The notes under the pieces are model-generated. The model saw only the letters and a list, made by a program, of their open reading frames with translations. It had not been told where the DNA came from and ran no database searches. A program made the translations under genes and the position numbers. From NCBI GenBank assembly GCA_024758765.1, contig CP101406.1, positions 3,844,001 to 3,908,000 of the forward strand: a DNA stretch of 64,000 nt, given 5' to 3'. Below, in pieces: positions 8,263 through 17,428 of the stretch. Each line of letters begins with the position of its first letter. The stretch's first letter is position 1. The DNA is from Mycobacterium sp. SVM_VP21 (GTDB lineage: Bacteria > Actinomycetota > Actinomycetes > Mycobacteriales > Mycobacteriaceae).

Positions 8263-8839
8263 ACGACTTGCCGGGCGGGTCGTCGGACGCCGTGGCAAAC
8301 CTCCCGGAGTCGAGCGCGTCGAGCAATTGGGCGGCGATCCACTCGAACGTGGCGGCGTCGCGCGGCAGCAGAGCCTGCTCGTACCCGATCAGCAGATAGA
8401 TCGCCCAGTTTGCGAACAGTTGCGCCTGGCGTTTGTCGTGGAGGACTTCCTGCGCCGATTCGAAGAGGATGTCGAAACGTTGCTGATCTACTTCGGCCTG
8501 CACCGCGTAAACCCGGGCGTCCGCCGAGCTCCAGGACCGGATGGCGGCTTCGGCCCCGTGGGGCAGGGTCAGGCCGATCTGAATCAGGCTGTCGAGGCGC
8601 TGCCGCGGGTCGGGTATCGCGCGTACGAACTCCACGTGCTGGAGGGTGCGCTCATCCAGCCAGTGTTGAACCAGATCACGGGTGTAAACCGGCCAGCTGG
8701 CGAAGTAGTGGTAGAACGAGCCCGTCGTTACGCCGAGCCGGTTGCAGACTTCGGCGAGCTTGAGGCCGCCGTAGCCTAATTCGGACAGCACTTCGAAACC
8801 GGTCTCGAAGTACGCCTGTCGAGAGAGAACCGCGCCCAT
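8249..8839 (-). CDS. TetR-family transcriptional regulator
   Basis: Regulator of 196 residues with an N-terminal helix-turn-helix (ELGYGGLKLAEVC, VTTGSFYHYFASW) and a helical ligand domain containing RSWSSADARVYAVQAEVDQQR, a pattern common in mycobacterial TetR proteins. The start is ATG 8839. A perfect 10-bp palindrome AAGTCGACTT (8840-8849) lies against the start codon and may be an autoregulatory site. The gene is divergent from another TetR gene across about 115 bp, and its 3' end overlaps the AlkA-like gene by 14 bp. The target genes are unknown. Confidence 0.87.
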   Translation of the reverse strand: MGAVLSRQAYFETGFEVLSELGYGGLKLAEVCNRLGVTTGSFYHYFASWPVYTRDLVQHWLDERTLQHVEFVRAIPDPRQRLDSLIQIGLTLPHGAEAAIRSWSSADARVYAVQAEVDQQRFDILFESAQEVLHDKRQAQLFANWAIYLLIGYEQALLPRDAATFEWIAAQLLDALDSGRFATASDDPPGKSSTAS

Positions 8840-8954
8840 AAGTCGACTTTAGTTCGCTGGGCGCGGTTGGCATACAACACAGCTGAGTCTTAAGTGAATC
8901 TTCGTAATGAGGAATTTTCTGGGGTTGTACGCTAGGCCGTGCCACACTTGTTTA

Positions 8955-9605
8955 GTGCGGGATGCGGTTTTTCGCAGGGTCGGGCGCCCCCGCGGGGCGC
9001 GCTCTGGCATGACCAGGGAACGCATCGTTACTGCCGCCAGCGGCGTTTTCGGCGAATTGGGCTACCACGCAACGACGTTCCAGGCGATAGCGGAGCGCGC
9101 ACAGCTGACCCGCCCGGCGATCAACCACTATTTTCCAAGCAAGAAGCTGCTCTATCAGGCAGTTCTGACGCAGGCTGAGACCCTGTTCGCGCACGCCGTC
9201 GATCACGCGAGCACCGAGCCCACCTTGGTCGGGCAATTGTCTTCGGTCATCGTGAGCTTCACCCAACTCGGCGAAGAGGACCGCACAGTGGCGGCGTTTG
9301 CCGTCACTGCGGTGGTGGACGCCCAGCGCGACCCGGTGTTGAAGTCGTTGGTCGGCGACATCCAGGGCGCCCCGCGGGCGTTTCTGGCCGAGGCGCTCAC
9401 CGAAGCCATCAACCGGGGAGAATTGGTCTCGACCTCGGGTATGGGTGAGCTGACCGAGATGCTGTTGGCCGTGTTGTGGGGTATCACGTTTTATGTCTCA
9501 CTGGTTGGCAATCAGGCGGCAGCGGCCGGGGTGGTCGCCACACTGCAGGCGCTGTTGACCCAGGAACTCTGGCAGTTGCGTCAGCCAGCCGACGGGTGGA
9601 GTTAA
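8955..9605 (+). CDS. TetR-family transcriptional regulator
   Basis: Regulator with a helix-turn-helix GVFGELGYHATTFQAIAERA then RPAINHYFPSKKLLYQAVL, and a long helical ligand domain. GTG 8955 is preferred because it begins just before the typical RVGRPRGARS leader; an ATG at 8907 would add 16 residues of unusual composition. It lies 66 bp upstream of the methyltransferase on the same strand and probably controls it. In H37Rv the order Rv0144 (TetR), Rv0145/Rv0146 (methyltransferases) is the same by recollection. Confidence 0.86.
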   Translation: MRDAVFRRVGRPRGARSGMTRERIVTAASGVFGELGYHATTFQAIAERAQLTRPAINHYFPSKKLLYQAVLTQAETLFAHAVDHASTEPTLVGQLSSVIVSFTQLGEEDRTVAAFAVTAVVDAQRDPVLKSLVGDIQGAPRAFLAEALTEAINRGELVSTSGMGELTEMLLAVLWGITFYVSLVGNQAAAAGVVATLQALLTQELWQLRQPADGWS

Positions 9606-9617
9606 TAGCCCGGCTAA

Positions 9618-10610
<993 letters not shown>

Positions 10611-10736
10611 CTCGACATTCCCGACCCGACATAGCGGACTCGATACATCCCCCGTATACAGAGAAGGCCTGGAAGTTGGCGCTAGGCCTTTTCTAGGTCT
10701 GTTCTAGCGTGGCGATCGAATCGAGGAAGGAAACTG

Positions 10737-11597
10737 ATGTCCGGAGTGCAGGATCGTGTTGTCGTCGTCACCGGAGCCGGTGGTGGGTTGGGCCGCGAAT
10801 ACGCCCTGACCTTGGCCCGCGAGGGGGCCTGTGTGGTGGTCAACGATCTCGGTGGTGCCCGCGACGGGACCGGTGCCGGGCACAACATGGCCGACCAGGT
10901 AGTCGCTGAGATCAAAGAGGCCGGCGGCCGGGCCGTCGCCAACTACGACAGCGTCGCCGACGCCGAGGGCGCGGCCAACATCATCAAGACTGCGATCGAC
11001 GAGTTCGGGAAGGTCGACGGCGTAGTCAGCAACGCCGGCATCCTGCGTGACGGCACCTTCCACAAGATGACGTCGGAGAGCTGGGACGCCGTGCTGCAGG
11101 TGCACCTCTACGGCGGATACAACGTGGTGCGCGCGGCGTGGCCGCACTTCCGCGAGCAGAGCTACGGCCGCGTGGTCGTCGCCACCTCCACCAGCGGACT
11201 GTTCGGCAACTTCGGGCAGGCCAACTACGGCGCCGCCAAGCTCGGCCTGGTCGGCATGATCAACACGCTGGCCATCGAGGGTGCCAAGTACAACATCAAG
11301 GCCAACGCGATCGCCCCCATTGCGGCAACCCGGATGACCGAGGACATCCTGCCGCCGGAGGTGCTGGCCAAGCTCAAGCCCGAATACGTCGCACCGGTGG
11401 TGGCCTACCTGTGCACCGAAGAGGTCGCCGAGACCGGCTCGGTGTTCATCGCCGGCGGCGGCAAGGTGCAGCGGACCGCGCTGTTCGAAAACGCCGGCGC
11501 CACCTTCGAGAACCCGCCGTCGGTTGACGAGATCGCGGCGCAGTGGTCGACGATCGCGGACCTTTCAGCGGCCAAGTCGGCCAGTTTCTCGCTGTAA
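10737..11597 (+). CDS. Short-chain dehydrogenase/reductase, 17-beta-HSD4-like
   Basis: Classical SDR of 286 residues with cofactor motif TGAGGGLG (12-19), SNAG (98-101) and active-site Tyr164-xxx-Lys168 with Ser at about 151-153. The VVVNDLGG segment after beta-2 and the overall pattern fit the 3-hydroxyacyl-CoA dehydrogenase type found in multifunctional enzyme 2 (HSD17B4) and Rv0148. It probably oxidises a 3-hydroxyacyl-CoA in beta-oxidation. ATG 10737 follows GAGGAAGGAAACTG. It stands alone on its strand; its 3' end faces ptpB across a strong hairpin. Confidence 0.9.
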   Translation: MSGVQDRVVVVTGAGGGLGREYALTLAREGACVVVNDLGGARDGTGAGHNMADQVVAEIKEAGGRAVANYDSVADAEGAANIIKTAIDEFGKVDGVVSNAGILRDGTFHKMTSESWDAVLQVHLYGGYNVVRAAWPHFREQSYGRVVVATSTSGLFGNFGQANYGAAKLGLVGMINTLAIEGAKYNIKANAIAPIAATRMTEDILPPEVLAKLKPEYVAPVVAYLCTEEVAETGSVFIAGGGKVQRTALFENAGATFENPPSVDEIAAQWSTIADLSAAKSASFSL

Positions 11598-11617
11598 CAG
11601 CGGGTCAGGTTCGGGAC

Positions 11618-11651
11618 GCGGCGCGCTGCTTTCAGCCGAGCAGCGCGCCGC
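11618..11651. terminator. Bidirectional hairpin terminator between SDR and ptpB
   Basis: A perfect 13-bp inverted repeat (GCGGCGCGCTGCT at 11618-11630, complement at 11639-11651) surrounds an 8-base loop. It lies between convergent genes, and its right arm is inside the last codons of ptpB (stop at 11632). No long U tract follows on either strand, as is usual for mycobacterial intrinsic terminators. It should act on both strands. Confidence 0.75.
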
Positions 11652-12447
11652 GCAGCCTGTCGACGTCGGCGTCGGTGACGTCGGCGGCCCGCAGGAACCC
11701 GTCGAGCGAGCCGAAGTTCTCCTCGATCGATCGTTCAGCGGCATTCAGATAGTCAGCGCGCACACCGAGCACCTCGTCGGAGAGCCGTGCTTCGGTGAAG
11801 GTCAGCACCTCGGGGGTGATCTCGGACTCGGGCCGTGACCGGATCATTTCCATGATCCGATCTCGCAGCACCGGTACCGCAGTGTTGCTGCGCAGGTAGT
11901 CCTCGATGACGGCGTCGCGGTCCACCCCGGCCGCCCGCAACACCACCGCGACGACGAATCCGGTGCGGTCCTTACCGGCGAAGCAGTGCGCCAGGACCGG
12001 CCGGCCTTCTGCCAGCAGTGACACCACCCGCTGCACCGCCCGGCGGGACCCGGCGAGGGTGGGGAAGCGCTCGTACTCCTCGAGCATGTAGCGGGCGGTG
12101 ACGTCGGCGGCGGAATCCTCGTCGGGCTTCTCGGCCATCATGTTGCGGAACGCGTCCTCGTGCGGAGCCGAGCTGTCCGGTGATTGGTCGCCGGCCAGAT
12201 CCGGGAAGGGCAGCAGGTGGATGCCGACACCGGCGGGCACCAGCCCCGGTCCGCGGCGGGTGACTTCGCGCGGTGACCGCAGATCGGCTACGTCGGACAC
12301 CCCGAGTCGCAGCAGTTCCTCGCGGCCCCGATCTTCGAGGCGACTCAGTTCGCTGGACCGGAACAGGCGGCCGGGGCGCAACGCGCCGGTGGTCTCGGAG
12401 ACGTCGCGAAAATTCCACGCCCCGGGCAGATTCGGCTGGGAGGTCAC
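11632..12447 (-). CDS. ptpB: Protein tyrosine/lipid phosphatase PtpB
   Basis: Triple-specificity phosphatase of the PtpB family. The P-loop HCFAGKDRT (154-162) gives catalytic Cys155, with the family lysine and aspartate inside the loop. LPGAWNFRDV, ALRPGRLFRSSELSRL and LLPFPDL are conserved with M. tuberculosis PtpB (Rv0153c). The M. tuberculosis protein is secreted without a classical signal peptide and acts on host phosphoinositides and phosphotyrosine; whether this one does so is unknown. The GTG start at 12447 (271 residues) best matches the M. tuberculosis N-terminus; ATG 12468 is an alternative. The acidic lid segment is shorter and more Ser/Asp-rich than I recall for Rv0153c. Confidence 0.9.
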   Translation of the reverse strand: MTSQPNLPGAWNFRDVSETTGALRPGRLFRSSELSRLEDRGREELLRLGVSDVADLRSPREVTRRGPGLVPAGVGIHLLPFPDLAGDQSPDSSAPHEDAFRNMMAEKPDEDSAADVTARYMLEEYERFPTLAGSRRAVQRVVSLLAEGRPVLAHCFAGKDRTGFVVAVVLRAAGVDRDAVIEDYLRSNTAVPVLRDRIMEMIRSRPESEITPEVLTFTEARLSDEVLGVRADYLNAAERSIEENFGSLDGFLRAADVTDADVDRLRGALLG

Positions 12448-12496
12448 CCGGCCACGATAGGACACCATGCTGGTGGCTTGGCCGATCAGACGTGAA

Positions 12497-12528
12497 ACGG
12501 CCCCCGATCCGGGCGGATCAGGGGCCGT
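12497..12528 (-). terminator. Rho-independent-type hairpin after the 47-residue gene
   Basis: The left arm ACGGCCCC-C-GATCC and the right arm GGATC-A-GGGGCCGT pair with one mismatch around a GGGC loop (13 paired positions). It lies 22 bp beyond the stop of the small minus-strand gene and just before the ptpB start. On the minus strand the stem is followed by TTTCACG. It should insulate ptpB from the upstream gene. Confidence 0.72.
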
Positions 12529-12550
12529 CAATCAGGTTCGTTGTCGCCGT

Positions 12551-12694
12551 TTAGACCGGCGGGTAGTTCTGCGGGGGGTAGCCGCCACCGCTTTCAACGC
12601 CACGAATGCCCCAAGTCAGGTACTTGAAGAAGAACTCGGCCTCGTCGCTCAGCTCGTAATCCGGATTCGGATCGTAACCGTAACCAGGACCCAT
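12551..12694 (-). CDS. 47-residue conserved small protein
   Basis: A short ORF with start ATG 12694 and stop TAA at 12551. The protein begins MGPGYGYDPNPDYELSDEAE and ends in a Gly/Pro/Tyr-rich tail (GGGYPPQNYPPV), with an aromatic middle FFFKYLTWGI. It is likely cytosolic or membrane-associated; no function is known. It has its own downstream hairpin. Its place next to a TetR gene matches the small gene I remember as Rv0157A upstream of Rv0158. In H37Rv that gene follows the pntA-pntB transhydrogenase genes, which are absent here. Confidence 0.75.
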   Translation of the reverse strand: MGPGYGYDPNPDYELSDEAEFFFKYLTWGIRGVESGGGYPPQNYPPV

Positions 12695-12828
12695 GTCGTC
12701 AACCCCTTAGCTTGGATTTCCACCAGTTTAGTCGGCCCGTCAACGCTGCGACAGCGGACTGCCTAGAATCCTTCCAACCAGTTGATTGACACGCCGATGA
12801 CACCGGCCTGGCCGAAGAGTGAGTGGAC

Positions 12829-13476
12829 ATGGCAAACGGCAAGGCTACGCCGGGGGGATCGTCCCAGACCCCATCTCGTCGCGAGGAGCTGCTCGCGGTC
12901 GCTACCAAGTTGTTCGCGGCCCGCGGCTACCACGGCACCCGCATGGACGACGTCGCTGACGTGGTGGGGCTGAACAAGGCGACGGTCTACCACTACTACG
13001 CCAGCAAGTCGTTGATCCTCTATGACATCTACCAGCAGGCCGCGGAACGGACACTGGCGGCCGTGCACGACGATCCGTCGTGGACCGCGCGTGAGGCGTT
13101 GTACCAGTACACCGTGCGTCTGCTCGACCAGATCGCGGTCAACCCCGAGGGCGCGGCGGTCTACTTCCAGGAGCAGCCCTACATCACCGAGTGGTTCACC
13201 GAGGAGCAGGTGGCCGAGATCCGGGAGAAGGAAGCCCAGGTCTACGAGCACGTGCATGGCCTGATCGATCGCGGTATCGCCAGCGGCGAGTTCTACCCGT
13301 GTGACTCGCACGTGCTGGCGCTTGGCTACATCGGTATGACGCTGGGGGCTTACCGCTGGCTGCGGCCCAGCGGCCGGCGTAGCGCCAAGGAGATCGCCGC
13401 GGAGTTCAGTACGGCGCTGCTACGGGGGCTGATCCGCGACGAGACGATCCGGGTCGAGTCACCGCTGGGTGTGTAG
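12829..13476 (+). CDS. TetR-family transcriptional regulator
   Basis: Regulator of 215 residues: HTH KLFAARGYHGTRMDDVADVV then NKATVYHYYASKSLILYDIYQQ, followed by a C-terminal TetR_C-type domain with a conserved YFQEQPYITEWFTEEQ segment, as seen in KstR2-like and FadR-like mycobacterial regulators. The ATG at 12829 is preferred over GTG 12823. It is divergent from the 47-residue gene. Position matches Rv0158 by recollection. Likely ligands are acyl-CoAs; targets are unknown. Confidence 0.88.
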   Translation: MANGKATPGGSSQTPSRREELLAVATKLFAARGYHGTRMDDVADVVGLNKATVYHYYASKSLILYDIYQQAAERTLAAVHDDPSWTAREALYQYTVRLLDQIAVNPEGAAVYFQEQPYITEWFTEEQVAEIREKEAQVYEHVHGLIDRGIASGEFYPCDSHVLALGYIGMTLGAYRWLRPSGRRSAKEIAAEFSTALLRGLIRDETIRVESPLGV

Positions 13477-13491
13477 AACCGCGGGGTCGCA

Positions 13492-14994
13492 CTAAGGCGG
13501 AGGCCTATCGCGCTGGACGAGGTTGTAGGCGCGTTCGGCCTCGATGCACCGGAGCCGATCTTGGATGCGAGTGCTCTTGCGCCTGGGCATCATGACGTTG
13601 CGATCCGCCGATGACGCGGGAGCGTTGGCCGGTGGCGCGGTGGTCGGCAGACACAGGCTGGGAAACAACAGGCTACTGCCCGGTCGCGTGGTGTAGACAT
13701 GGCCGGTGGGGGAGCGCCAGTCGATGCTGCCGTCCGGTAGCTGGCGGTCGCACCAGCCACCGCGACCGGTCCAAAACGTCTTGAGCAAGTGGTGTTTTCG
13801 GCAAAGGCACCGCAGATTTGACGGGTGAGTCGGTCCCCAGGGAAAGGGGACAGCGTGGTCGATGTCGCAGACGGTGGCCGGCCGGTCGCAGCCGGGGAAT
13901 CGGCAACTCATGTCGCGGGCGCGGATGAATGCCGCCAGCGTTGCCGACGGCCGGTAGCCCGGTTCGGCCGCCAAGTCCGCCGGTTGCGAGAGGGGCTTGA
14001 CGGCGGCACCGCCGGCGATGAGTTCGGCCAGTAGGCCTGGCGGTACCTTCCCGCCGCCGATGATCCGCCCCGACGGCGCCGGGCACTGCGGGCGAGCAGG
14101 TCTCGTTGCCGCAGGCTCAGGCTTGCCGACGAATTCGCCGGACAGTTGGGGGTCGGGGGCGGCATCGAGGGCGGCGGACTCGGCGACGACGTAGACGACG
14201 ACGCCCGCAGATCGGGCGTCGGCTTCCCCGGCGGCAGGGCAGTCGGGGCTGCCGCATGCGCAGGCCAACGACTCGGCCCCGGCGGCCAAGGCACCAAGCG
14301 CATCGGCGCGGCGCTGGGCCAGGGTGCGAGGGTCGTCGTCGCAGACGCTATGGGCCAGTTGCATCAGACGCTGGTCCAGGGCGGCAGCGTCCACCGCGAA
14401 CAGGCGGCCCCACACGGCGGTGGTGCCGTCTTCGGTTTGATTGGTGTCGACGACCAACTCGCGCCCGCGAGCCCGGTCCCGTGTCCGACGTACGGCCGCC
14501 GGGTCGTGCCGTTCGATCAGCGCGTCAATGGCAGCTGCGGCTTTGGCGACCGAGAGCGGGCCGAGCGAGGTGGCCAGATCGGCCAGGTCGGTGTCAACGA
14601 GCAGCAGGACGCCCGGGTCGGTGATCAACGTGGTGTGCCAGGCGATCGCCGAGGCCAGCCGGGCACCGATCCGGCCGGAGAGGAACAGTGCGGCCACCCG
14701 GGGGATCCGGTCACGCAGGGCGCTGGCCAGGTACATCTGCGAGGACGCCATGCCGTGGCTGATGTGTTCGGCCGCAGCCAACTCGGCCGCCGCGCCGTCC
14801 CAGTTGTCGCACACCCAGCGCGAACGATCAAACCCGTCACCGCTGATGCGGCGAGCGACCAGCTCGCCGATCGCGGCCAGTCGATGGGCGGCTGCGGCCG
14901 CCTCCACCCGGGACCAGCCGGTGATCGTCGCTACCAGCGCGTCGTCGTCGACGTCGGCCAGCGCCTCCGGACCCGCCAAGGATGTTTCGAACAT
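13492..14994 (-). CDS. 13E12 repeat family protein (DUF222 + HNH endonuclease)
   Basis: Protein of 500 residues. The N-terminal two thirds is the helical DUF222 domain. The HNH nuclease follows: CRFPGCDRPATVCDIDHAVPF, then NLRCLCRKHHLLKTF, with zinc cysteines and catalytic DIDH and HH. This is the mycobacterial REP13E12 family, known as target sites for phage integration in M. tuberculosis. The biological role of the nuclease is not settled. ATG 14994 (MFETSLAG) is chosen because family members usually begin with MF; the frame continues to a TTG at 15036 through a tandem 12-bp duplication. This copy looks intact, unlike the remnant at 21236. Confidence 0.88.
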   Translation of the reverse strand: MFETSLAGPEALADVDDDALVATITGWSRVEAAAAAHRLAAIGELVARRISGDGFDRSRWVCDNWDGAAAELAAAEHISHGMASSQMYLASALRDRIPRVAALFLSGRIGARLASAIAWHTTLITDPGVLLLVDTDLADLATSLGPLSVAKAAAAIDALIERHDPAAVRRTRDRARGRELVVDTNQTEDGTTAVWGRLFAVDAAALDQRLMQLAHSVCDDDPRTLAQRRADALGALAAGAESLACACGSPDCPAAGEADARSAGVVVYVVAESAALDAAPDPQLSGEFVGKPEPAATRPARPQCPAPSGRIIGGGKVPPGLLAELIAGGAAVKPLSQPADLAAEPGYRPSATLAAFIRARDMSCRFPGCDRPATVCDIDHAVPFPWGPTHPSNLRCLCRKHHLLKTFWTGRGGWCDRQLPDGSIDWRSPTGHVYTTRPGSSLLFPSLCLPTTAPPANAPASSADRNVMMPRRKSTRIQDRLRCIEAERAYNLVQRDRPPP

Positions 14995-15051
14995 ATTTTC
15001 GATTTTAGGGTGGGGGTCTGACAAGTTGGCTGACAAGTTGGCGCCGCGCGC

Positions 15052-15951
15052 TCAGGCTCCCACGGTCTTGAGGTTGCGGTCCAAGAACTCCAGCTGATCC
15101 GCGACAACGCGCTCGAAGGCGTCGCCGACGTAGATGTCGAAGTGGCCCTCGGGATATCTCTTGACGGTGCCGCGGGGCGCCTTCGCGGCATAGCGCAGGG
15201 TCGGCTCCGGCGGGGCGACCGAGTCGGTGTCGCAGACGCAGAACAGAATCGGGCACGACACTTTGGCGGCCAGCCGGCCCGGCCGGTAGGCGAGGATCTT
15301 CACCCCGATCCGCGCGGCAACCTCGTTGCGCAGGTTCTGCCCCTGCGGCACCAGCTTCAGGTAACCCGGGTAGGAGTCCGGTGTGCTCATCAGCGCAACC
15401 TCTCCGGGACGACCGGCGGTCGCCACCATCACCGGGCGATTGCCGAGCCGGGCCGCAGCCAGATCCCGCAACGCCAGCAGGCTGATCCGCGCGATGGTCA
15501 ACGGCGGAATCGTGCGCGCAGAGGCGATCCCATCTGTGAACGGGCATTGCGCCACCACCGCCGCCACCCGTAGTCGCGCCGCGGTGGCGATCACGTGGCC
15601 GCCACCGAACGACGTGCCCCATAGGCCGATCCGGTTGCGGTCGATACCGGCGAGGGTGTGCGCGAAGTCCACCGCGGCGGACCAGTCCGCCAGCTGCCTG
15701 CCCACATCGAGCACCTGGCGGGGAGCGCCGTCGCTGTCGCCGAAGTTGCGGTAGTCGAACACCAGGCAGGCGTAGCCGGCCGCGGCGAACCGCTCGGCAT
15801 AGGCGTCGAGCCGCATGGTGCGTACCGCGCCCAGGCCGTGCGCCATGACCAGCAACGGCGCGCCGCTAGAGCCGGGGTCGGCGGGGCGGTACAACCAGGC
15901 GCTGATGCGGTCCGCGCCCGACCGAAACGAGACGTCTTCGCGGGTAGCCAT
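15052..15951 (-). CDS. Alpha/beta hydrolase (DLH/S9-like)
   Basis: Protein of 299 residues with an N-terminal FRSGADRISAWLYRP strand, oxyanion loop MAHGLGAVRTMRLDAYAERFA and nucleophile elbow GTSFGGGH (GxSxGG). The likely acid is in PILFCVCDTDSVAPPEPT and the base His in YPEGHFDIYVG. Such YP-EGHF hydrolases act on esters, thioesters or peptides; the substrate is unknown. The start is ATG 15951. A longer in-frame extension to 16206 overlaps the divergent FAD oxidase and is rejected. The two starts are only 36 bp apart, so promoters must overlap. Confidence 0.87.
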   Translation of the reverse strand: MATREDVSFRSGADRISAWLYRPADPGSSGAPLLVMAHGLGAVRTMRLDAYAERFAAAGYACLVFDYRNFGDSDGAPRQVLDVGRQLADWSAAVDFAHTLAGIDRNRIGLWGTSFGGGHVIATAARLRVAAVVAQCPFTDGIASARTIPPLTIARISLLALRDLAAARLGNRPVMVATAGRPGEVALMSTPDSYPGYLKLVPQGQNLRNEVAARIGVKILAYRPGRLAAKVSCPILFCVCDTDSVAPPEPTLRYAAKAPRGTVKRYPEGHFDIYVGDAFERVVADQLEFLDRNLKTVGA

Positions 15952-15987
15952 GCTTAAAGGTAGCCCCGGGTGTGGTAAACCGGCTTC

Positions 15988-17364
15988 GTGACCGGGGCGG
16001 TGACTCAAAGCCAGTTTCGGAGCCTTTTGCAGAGCGTGGCGGAAGTGGTGGGCCCCGCCTATGTCACCGACGATCCCGACGTGCTGGCCGGCCGGAGCGT
16101 TGACTACACCGGTCGTTACCGGGGCCGGGCGAGTGCGTTGGTGCGTCCCGGATCGCCCGAGGAAGTCGCCGCGGTGCTGCGGCTCTGCCGTGACGCCGGC
16201 GCACACGTCACCGTTCAGGGCGGGCGCACGTCACTGGTGGCCGGCACCGTCCCCGAGCACGACGACGTGCTGCTGTCCACCGAGCGGCTGAACACCGTCG
16301 GTGAGGTCGACGTCGTAGAACGACGGGTGAGTGTGGGGGCCGGCGCCACGCTCGCGGCGGTGCAGCGGGCGGCGACCGATGCCGGGCTGATCTTCGGTGT
16401 AGACCTCACCGCCCGGGATACCGCCACAGTCGGCGGCATGGCCTCCACCAATGCCGGCGGGCTGTATACCGTGCACTACGGCAACATGGGCGAGCAGGTA
16501 CTCGGCCTGCAGGTGGCACTGCCCGATGGCGCACTGCTACACCGACACAGCGCGGTGCGCTCGGACAACACCGGCTACGACCTGCCGGCATTGTTCGTCG
16601 GCGCCGAAGGAACCTTGGGCGTCATCACCGGGCTGGATCTGAGACTGCATCCCCTCCCGGTCCACCGGGTCACGGCAGTCTGCGGCTTCGCGGAGCTGCA
16701 GGATCTGGTCGATGCGGCGCGAATCTTTCGCGACCTCGACGGCATCGCGACCCTGGAGTTGATCGACGCCCGGGTCGCCGCACTGACCGGCGAGCGACTC
16801 GGGATTGTCGCCCCGGTGCGCGGTGACTGGCTGCTGCTGGTGGAACTGACCGGCGACACCGGCCAGACCGACCGCCTCGCCGACCTGCTGGCGCAGGTGC
16901 GGTTCTGCGACGAGCCGGCGGTGGGTGTTGACCTTGCGACCCAACAGCGGCTGTGGCGGGCTCGCGAGGCGATCGCCGACGTTTTGGGTGCCTTCGGGCC
17001 GCCGTTGAAGTTCGACGTGTCGCTGCCCTTGGCGGCGGTTGCCGGATTCGCCGCGGCGGCGAGCACGGTGGTGCGAGAGCATGCACCGGAGGCGATCCCG
17101 GTGCTGTTCGGCCACATCGGTGAGGGCAACCTGCACTTCAATGTGCTGCGTTGCTCGGCATCGGCCGAGGCGGGCCTTTACGCGGCGATGATGACGCTCA
17201 TCGCCGACTGCGGCGGCAACGTCAGCTCCGAACACGGGGTGGGCAGCCGCAAGCGGGCCTATCTGGCGATGTCGCGCGGGCCGGACGACATCGCCGCGAT
17301 GCGGACGATCAAGGCCGCGTTCGATCCGACCGGCTACCTCAATGCCGCGGTGCTCTTCGACTGA
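15988..17364 (+). CDS. FAD-linked oxidase (D-lactate dehydrogenase/glycolate oxidase type)
   Basis: VAO-family flavoprotein of 458 residues. The N-terminal FAD_binding_4 domain shows RPGSPEEVAAVLRLC, VTVQGGRTSLVAG, DTATVGGMASTNAGG and GAEGTLGVITGLDLRL. The C-terminal FAD-oxidase domain shows KFDVSLPLA, LFGHIGEGNLHFNV and SSEHGVGSRKRAYL. The GHIGEGNLH and EHGVG motifs are typical of GlcD/D-LDH enzymes that oxidise 2-hydroxyacids and pass electrons to an acceptor. GTG 15988 is the only reasonable start. Position matches Rv0161 by recollection. The gene ends next to a repeat element shared with the TetR stop codon. Confidence 0.9.
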   Translation: MTGAVTQSQFRSLLQSVAEVVGPAYVTDDPDVLAGRSVDYTGRYRGRASALVRPGSPEEVAAVLRLCRDAGAHVTVQGGRTSLVAGTVPEHDDVLLSTERLNTVGEVDVVERRVSVGAGATLAAVQRAATDAGLIFGVDLTARDTATVGGMASTNAGGLYTVHYGNMGEQVLGLQVALPDGALLHRHSAVRSDNTGYDLPALFVGAEGTLGVITGLDLRLHPLPVHRVTAVCGFAELQDLVDAARIFRDLDGIATLELIDARVAALTGERLGIVAPVRGDWLLLVELTGDTGQTDRLADLLAQVRFCDEPAVGVDLATQQRLWRAREAIADVLGAFGPPLKFDVSLPLAAVAGFAAAASTVVREHAPEAIPVLFGHIGEGNLHFNVLRCSASAEAGLYAAMMTLIADCGGNVSSEHGVGSRKRAYLAMSRGPDDIAAMRTIKAAFDPTGYLNAAVLFD

Positions 17365-17368
17365 GCCG

Positions 17369-17428
17369 ATGGCGACGACCCGCCGCGCCCGGCTCCGCAG
17401 GCTCCGCCGAGCTTGCGATCGCCGCTAG
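17369..17428. repeat. Short GC-rich intergenic repeat, single copy
   Basis: A degenerate copy of the family seen as tandem units at 47551 and 33924. The shared blocks are GATGGCG, CGCCCGGCT, GCTTGCGA and a terminal CGCTAG. It fills the whole gap between the convergent FAD oxidase and TetR genes. Its terminal CTA is the reverse complement of the TetR stop codon (TAG), exactly as at 47708. Self-complementary GC blocks could fold into a hairpin. Confidence 0.7.

Noticed and set aside
10690..10720. Second KstR-like site before the SDR gene (TAGGTCTGTTCTA)
   Set aside because: Only one half-site (GTTnnA) fits; the AAC half is replaced by GGT, so it does not match the consensus.
13492..14994. Insertion sequence or transposase
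   Set aside because: The DUF222/HNH gene lacks transposase motifs and no terminal inverted repeats or target duplications were found around it.
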